A DNA stretch of 19,955 nucleotides from an uncultured Lysobacter sp. (lineage in GTDB: Bacteria > Pseudomonadota > Gammaproteobacteria > Xanthomonadales > Xanthomonadaceae): contig CAMLID010000059.1 in NCBI GenBank assembly GCA_946480055.1, forward strand, positions 1-19,955. Reading direction: 5' to 3'. Shown here piece by piece: positions 14,924-19,955 of this stretch. Numbering within the stretch: the first letter of the stretch is position 1; every line of letters starts with the position of its first letter. A model generated the notes under the pieces. It worked only from the letters and a program-made list of their open reading frames with translations. It had not been told where the DNA came from and ran no database searches. The translations under genes and the position numbers were made by a program.

Positions 14924-16738
14924 TCAAGCGAACGGCAGCAAGGGCCCGCCCAGCCACAGCCAGCGCGCCATCCAGGCCACGGTCAGCGCGATCAGCGTGG
15001 TCAGCGGCATGCCCACGCGCAGGAAATCGCCGAAGGTGTATTGACCGGGATTGAGGATCAGCAGGTTGCCGTGGTGGCCGATCGGAGTCAGGAACGAGGC
15101 CACCGCGCCCATCGCAGTGCAGACCACGAACGGCAGCGGCGGCAGCCCCAGGCTCTGTGCAAAGGCCAGCGCGATCGGCGCCAGCAGCACCGTGGTCGCC
15201 GCGTCGGACAGGATCTGGGTCAACAGCGCGGCGGCGGCGAACATCAGCAACAACAGGCCGAGCACCGGCAGGCCCTGCGCGTGCGTGGCCAGCAGGTTCG
15301 CGATCAGGTCCGCAGTGCCGGTCTTGTCCATCGCGATGCCCAGCGGGATCACGCCGGCGATCATCACGTAGATGCGCACATCGATTTCTTCGTAGGCGCG
15401 CTCGATGCTGACGCAGCGCGTGAGCACCATCGCCACCGCACCGAGCAGGAACGCGATCTGCGGCGCCAGCGACTCGGTAGCCGCCAATACGATCGAGGCG
15501 GCCATGATCGCCAGCGCCAGCGGCGCGCGCCGGCGGGTGCTGCCGCGCGCGTCGAACGGCATCAGCATCAGGAAGGCCCGGTGCGTGGCCAGTTGCTCCA
15601 ACCGCGCCTGCGCGCCCCACAGCACCAGCAGATCGCCCTCCTCCAGGCGCAGCTCCGACAACTCGCTGTGCAGCCAGCCCTCCTTGCGCCACAGCCCGAC
15701 CACGACCACGCCCAGGGTGCGCAGGAAGTCGATCTCCGACACGCTGCGTCCGAGGAACTCCGAACGCGGCGCGACCACCGCCTGCACCAGGCGTTCCTCG
15801 CCCAGCGCCTCGACCTGCCTGCCTTCGCGCGGCTTCTCGCCGTACTTGACCACCGCGTGCAGCGACAGACCGGGCTCATCGCGCACCGATGCGATCTCGT
15901 CCGGCGAAGCGCGCACCAGCAGCACGTCCCCGGCCGCCAGCGGACTGTCCGCGCTCTGGTCGCGGCGGCGTATGCCGTGGCGCAGCCAGTCCACCACTTG
16001 CAGCCGATCCTGGAAGGCCTTTTCGAAGGCCGCCAGGGTCTTGCCGATCCAGGGCGAACCTTCGTCGACCAACAGTTCGGTGTAGTAGCGCTCCAGTTTG
16101 AGGTAATCCACGTTGCCGCTTTCGCCCTGGCGCTTGGGCAGCAGCCAGCGTCCGGCCAGCATGTAGATCGCGCCGATCAGGACCAGCATCGCGCCGATCG
16201 GCGTGATCGCGAACAGGTCCATGCGCCCGCCGCCGGAGCGCGCCAGCAGATCGTTGGCGAGCAGGAACGCAGGTGCGCTGATCAAGGTCAGCGTGGTGCC
16301 CAGCGAGGCCGCCAGCGACATCGGCATCAACAGCCGCGACGCCGCCAGCTTTCGCTCCTGCGCCAGCCGCATCAGGATCGGCAGCATCATCGCGGTGACC
16401 ATCAAATGGTGCGAGAACGCCGCCATCGCCGCGGTCGCGGGCATGATCACCGCGATCGCACGCGCCTCGCTGCCGCCGGCCGCGCGGCCGATCGCCGCAC
16501 CGATGCGGTCGGTGATGCCGGTCGCGGACAGGCCCGCAGATAGCACGAACACCGCCGCGACGATGATCGCCGGCTCGCTGGCGAAACCCGACAGCGCTTC
16601 CTTCGGCGACAGCACACCGGTCAGCGCCAAGGCCAGCGTCGCCAGCATCGCCACCAGATCCACGCGCAGCTTCTCGCTGATGAACAACGCCAGCGCCGCG
16701 GCCAGGATCAACAGGAATACGATTTGCTGCGGGTCCAT
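14924..16738 (-). CDS. SLC13/DASS-like permease with two RCK_C domains
   Basis: This is a 604-residue inner-membrane protein. The N-terminal membrane half (about 1-200) and C-terminal membrane half (about 405-598) are divided by a soluble part containing two RCK_C/TrkA_C-type domains, at about 210-285 and 300-385 (AAGDVLLVRAS, LEEGDLLVLWG). The layout matches the SLC13 sodium/anion symporter branch with RCK_C (often annotated as sulfate, citrate or arsenite-like permease). The binding signatures are altered: the first hairpin reads FSHHLM at 108-113 where N-N-T is usual, SAPAFLL at 154-160 where a G-T-S-T-N is usual, and S-D-A-A-T-T at 511-516 where S-N is usual. TPIGHHGN (551-558) is close to normal. 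The substrate is not assignable. It is a solitary gene with a clear ATG at 16738. Confidence 0.88.
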   Translation of the reverse strand: MDPQQIVFLLILAAALALFISEKLRVDLVAMLATLALALTGVLSPKEALSGFASEPAIIVAAVFVLSAGLSATGITDRIGAAIGRAAGGSEARAIAVIMPATAAMAAFSHHLMVTAMMLPILMRLAQERKLAASRLLMPMSLAASLGTTLTLISAPAFLLANDLLARSGGGRMDLFAITPIGAMLVLIGAIYMLAGRWLLPKRQGESGNVDYLKLERYYTELLVDEGSPWIGKTLAAFEKAFQDRLQVVDWLRHGIRRRDQSADSPLAAGDVLLVRASPDEIASVRDEPGLSLHAVVKYGEKPREGRQVEALGEERLVQAVVAPRSEFLGRSVSEIDFLRTLGVVVVGLWRKEGWLHSELSELRLEEGDLLVLWGAQARLEQLATHRAFLMLMPFDARGSTRRRAPLALAIMAASIVLAATESLAPQIAFLLGAVAMVLTRCVSIERAYEEIDVRIYVMIAGVIPLGIAMDKTGTADLIANLLATHAQGLPVLGLLLLMFAAAALLTQILSDAATTVLLAPIALAFAQSLGLPPLPFVVCTAMGAVASFLTPIGHHGNLLILNPGQYTFGDFLRVGMPLTTLIALTVAWMARWLWLGGPLLPFA

Positions 16739-16842
16739 CGCCGTCCCTGTTGCGAAATCTACGTACTAACTTAGCCGATGCGCATGAAGGCGACATTCAT
16801 GCGCGGCGATACTCAGTACCGATTCGGCATCGGCACCGCGAG

Positions 16843-16876
16843 CGAGTGCGATCGATCGGGAAACCGATCGCACTCG
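16843..16876. repeat. Perfect 12-bp inverted repeat in the permease-effector gap
   Basis: CGAGTGCGATCG (16843-16854) and CGATCGCACTCG (16865-16876) are perfect reverse complements around a 10-base loop. It lies about 105 bp upstream of the permease ATG and 124 bp past the effector stop. It could be a terminator for the effector gene or an operator for the permease. On the plus strand it is followed by TATCTGTTT, but no plus-strand gene ends there. Confidence 0.55.
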
Positions 16877-16947
16877 TATCTGTTTCGCCACCGAACGGCA
16901 CGATCGAGGTGGCGTCAACACATGGGATCCTACGCGCAGGTCGGTGC

Positions 16948-17000
16948 CGGGCTTGCAGCGGTCGCCGCCGCAAGCCCGACGCGCGCTGCGTTCAGCGCGC
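16948..17000 (-). terminator. Two hairpins directly after the effector gene
   Basis: A perfect 8-bp stem with a 4-base loop (GCGCGCTG / CAGCGCGC, 16981-17000) overlaps the stop codon. A second perfect 9-bp stem (CGGGCTTGC / GCAAGCCCG, 16948-16978) with a 13-base loop follows. There is no T-run. The position suggests termination or 3'-end protection of the effector mRNA. Confidence 0.5.
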
Positions 17001-18121
17001 TACGGCGTACGGCTCGGTATCGGTGCCTGCGTCTGCGTCGGCGTGCCAGCAGAGGCCGGCGTCGCAGGCGTGGCCATGGATGCGACCGGCTGATTCGAAC
17101 GCCCCTGCGCATCAATGTCGACCGGCGCCAGCAGACGGCTCGCATCCTGCATCCCACCCTGTATCGCGAACAGACGGTTGCCGTTGGCGCTGACGTGATC
17201 GATACGACTCAATGGCTGCGCGGCGCTCAACGCCGCATCGGTCAACGACGCCGCCGCGTTCGCGCGCGCCAATGGCGTCGTCAGAGCGTCACCCGGTGTC
17301 TGCCCGCGACCGTCGTCCCGGACCAGGGCCGCGCTCGCCTGTTGATACAGGGCGTGCTTGGGATGGCTCGGGTCTTGATAGGCGTGATCGTAGGCCGGCG
17401 ACGAGGAGGACGAGGATGCAACCGCCGGCATGGCGGCCGCCGGTGCCGCCGTGGGCGGCAGCGCGACCGCGATCGGCGCGGGCCCCGGCATTGGGTTCCA
17501 GACGGGCGCGCCGCGCGCGCGCGACTGCGTCACCCAGTCGCCGGGCACGCCGGTGAGGAAAGCGACTTCGCCCTTGGGGCTGGAGATCGCGATCACGTTG
17601 GCGTCCTCCAGGCGAGGCGTATCGGTCAGCAGCACCGCGCGCGTCGGCGTCAGCTCCGCTGCCGATATTTTGGAGGAAGGCGCACCGCTCATCCGATGAA
17701 CATCGTCGAATCCGGTCACGCGCCGCGAAGTGGGCCGCATGCGGTCGCCAACCTGCTGCTCCCACACATACAGCTCGTGCAGCGGCGACTCGATCCGATA
17801 GGTGTAGTTCTTGTCGTTCTTGCCGCCGCAATCTTCGGTGCGTGCGGTGGACACGTGCAAAGTGGTGGTATTGGTTTCCTTGCGGATGCCCTCGTACAAC
17901 TGCTGCAAGCCGACCAGCTTGCCCCGCATCTGGTTGTCGAGGTAGTCGCTGACCGTGCGCTCGGCAGGAGGCAGGGCCACTACGGTATTGGGGTCGCGGA
18001 CCGAACGCGCGATCAGATCGCGCGCCGTGCCCGTATCCATCTGCACTCGCGCCCTGAAGCCGCCTGCGGCTTGAATTTCCGCGGGGCTGCGATTGTCTTC
18101 GCGAAAGAAATCGAACGGCAT
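17000..18121 (-). CDS. Predicted type IV secretion effector: ADP-ribosyltransferase-like domain plus XVIPCD
   Basis: This is a 373-residue soluble protein without a signal peptide. Residues about 246-350 match an XVIPCD, the C-terminal domain that Xanthomonas-type antibacterial T4SS effectors use to bind VirD4: HPKHALYQQA, then SRIDHVSANGNRLFAIQG at about 305-322, then a Gln/Pro/Ala/Thr-rich tail. A low-complexity Ala/Pro/Ser linker covers about 205-242. Residues 1-200 resemble cholera-toxin-type mono-ADP-ribosyltransferases: R7-E-D9 followed by NRSPAEIQAAGGFRAR, S91-T-A as the S-T-S strand with NYTYRI after it, and SPKGEVAFLTGVP with E185 at the catalytic Glu position. K183 stands where E or Q is usual. 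A strong AAGGAG precedes the ATG. I infer an interbacterial toxin. XVIPCD is the firmer call (about 0.85), the transferase domain about 0.6. Confidence 0.8.
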   Translation of the reverse strand: MPFDFFREDNRSPAEIQAAGGFRARVQMDTGTARDLIARSVRDPNTVVALPPAERTVSDYLDNQMRGKLVGLQQLYEGIRKETNTTTLHVSTARTEDCGGKNDKNYTYRIESPLHELYVWEQQVGDRMRPTSRRVTGFDDVHRMSGAPSSKISAAELTPTRAVLLTDTPRLEDANVIAISSPKGEVAFLTGVPGDWVTQSRARGAPVWNPMPGPAPIAVALPPTAAPAAAMPAVASSSSSSPAYDHAYQDPSHPKHALYQQASAALVRDDGRGQTPGDALTTPLARANAAASLTDAALSAAQPLSRIDHVSANGNRLFAIQGGMQDASRLLAPVDIDAQGRSNQPVASMATPATPASAGTPTQTQAPIPSRTP

Positions 18122-18231
18122 GAGAACGCTCCTTATTCGGTGTGGTTTCCTATGGGCTCCGGTGTCGCGCGAACCGATCCTGCCGCCAGCCGGAGCCGCA
18201 GTGTTCCACAGATGTCCGAGCGCCGTCCGCT

Positions 18232-18255
18232 GCGGTCGCGGTCGCGGTCGCGGTC
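18232..18255. repeat. Tandem GCGGTC hexamer, four perfect copies
   Basis: Four uninterrupted GCGGTC units run into the stop codon (18254-18256) of the small membrane-protein gene. Slippage here could change the C-terminus or the spacing to the effector gene. Confidence 0.75.
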
Positions 18256-18628
18256 AGATCGACTGCGCCAGCATGAAGATCGGCAAGTAGAGCGCGCCTA
18301 TGCACAGCGGAAGCAGCAGCACGATGCTGAGCACGCCGATCCAGCAAGCCGCGGCGGCGCGACGCTGCGGTCGCAGCCAGAACAGCCATGCCAGCACTAC
18401 GAATACCGGCAACGCCCACAAAGCCAGGTACCCCTGCAACACCAAGCGCGTCATCAGGGGCACGTCGGCGCCGAAGCTCTCGAATATCTGGCCGAACTGC
18501 GGCACCACCAGGGTCGGGATCAGCGCCGTGAAGATCGCGCAGACCATGCCGATCACGAACAACGCCGGGCGGCCCGAGGACGGTACGGTCGGTGTGGCGG
18601 AGGTTGGGGCCTGGTAGGGATTGCTCAT
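18254..18628 (-). CDS. Small membrane protein upstream of the effector
   Basis: This is a 124-residue membrane protein with an MSNPYQAP start (a common N-terminal tag of small bacterial membrane proteins), then three hydrophobic segments, at about 22-45 (LFVIGMVCAIFTALIPTLVV), 65-88 (LQGYLALWALPVFVVLAWLFWL) and 94-120 (AACWIGVLSIVLLLPLCIGALYLP). A cluster of basic residues (RPQRRA) lies between the last two. It is on the same strand as the effector, ending 132 bases before it, and could be co-transcribed. X-Tfe effectors are usually accompanied by an immunity gene, so it is a candidate, but most known X-Tfe immunity proteins are lipoproteins guarding the periplasm, and a cytoplasmic ADP-ribosylating toxin would need a cytoplasmic inhibitor. 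A housekeeping role is equally possible. Confidence 0.75.
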   Translation of the reverse strand: MSNPYQAPTSATPTVPSSGRPALFVIGMVCAIFTALIPTLVVPQFGQIFESFGADVPLMTRLVLQGYLALWALPVFVVLAWLFWLRPQRRAAAACWIGVLSIVLLLPLCIGALYLPIFMLAQSI

Positions 18629-18705
18629 GAAAGTCCCGGATCGAGTCGATACGCATATGGTGCCGGAACGCGGCGGTCGGGCAGCCTCGGGCATCGCCAA
18701 AGATA

Positions 18706-18735
18706 CGAAAAAGCCCCGCATCGCGGGGCCTTCTC
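18706..18735 (-). terminator. Intrinsic terminator of purA
   Basis: On the minus strand GCCCCGC, a 3-base loop and GCGGGGC form a 7-bp GC stem (18729-18713) followed by TTTTT (18712-18708). It lies about 45 bases after the purA stop and is the only textbook intrinsic terminator in the window. The A/T runs on both sides could let it act weakly in both directions. Confidence 0.9.
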
Positions 18736-18773
18736 GTGGCAACGCCCCGTTTGCGCGGGAGCGACTGCGGGCC

Positions 18774-19955
<1,182 letters not shown>

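Noticed and set aside
18706..18735. Terminator assigned to a plus-strand transcript
   Set aside because: There is no plus-strand gene nearby. The T-run on the minus strand and the distance to the purA stop fit purA.

Overview
The window is high-GC proteobacterial chromosome. The small-protein families, an XVIPCD-tailed type IV secretion effector, a SoxR-box-controlled monooxygenase and abundant LytTR two-component systems point to the Xanthomonadaceae/Lysobacteraceae. Lysobacter is the most likely genus; this is an inference from gene content, not a database match. Nearly all sequence is coding, no rRNA, tRNA, CRISPR array or insertion sequence was recognised, and both ends cut a gene.

Layout, left to right. 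(1) 1-1507: the 3' part of a LytS-type histidine kinase and its overlapping LytTR response regulator. (2) 1623-2045: a small Cys-rich putative lipoprotein. (3) 2243-4091: an ArsR-type repressor with its own promoter/operator, followed by an AHSA1/SRPBCC protein, a four-helix membrane protein and a VOC-fold protein, all read left to right as a likely operon. (4) 4132-5229, minus strand: an exported serine beta-lactamase-like hydrolase. (5) 5397-9704, minus strand: an XRE/MmyB regulator, a LytS-type kinase with no regulator after it, and a second, closely related kinase with its LytTR regulator. The two kinases are a tandem duplication, and the upstream copy seems to have lost its regulator. (6) 9738-10823: a palindromic operator and a divergent Tat-exported alpha/beta hydrolase. 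(7) 10873-11838, minus strand: a HAD-IB phosphatase and an 87-residue orphan protein. (8) 12023-13751: a DGPF/YCII protein overlapping an ECF42-type sigma factor, with a candidate self-recognised promoter. (9) 13803-14423, minus strand: a GIY-YIG/T5orf172-like protein. (10) 14485-14890: a near-consensus SoxR box driving an ABM-type monooxygenase. (11) 14924-16738, minus strand: an SLC13-like permease with two RCK_C domains. (12) 17000-18628, minus strand: a predicted type IV secretion effector and a small membrane protein just upstream. (13) 18774-19955, minus strand: purA, cut at its 5' end, with a clear intrinsic terminator.

The most interesting locus is 17000-18121. Its C-terminus reads as an XVIPCD, the export signal of Xanthomonas-type antibacterial type IV effectors. 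Its N-terminus carries a cholera-toxin-like mono-ADP-ribosyltransferase signature (R-x-D, S-T-x, and a G-E that replaces the usual E-x-E/Q-x-E). This would be an ADP-ribosylating interbacterial toxin. The other strong signals are regulatory: four separate operator or promoter candidates (ArsR, MmyB-type XRE, ECF42, SoxR) can each be paired with a neighbouring gene by direct reading.
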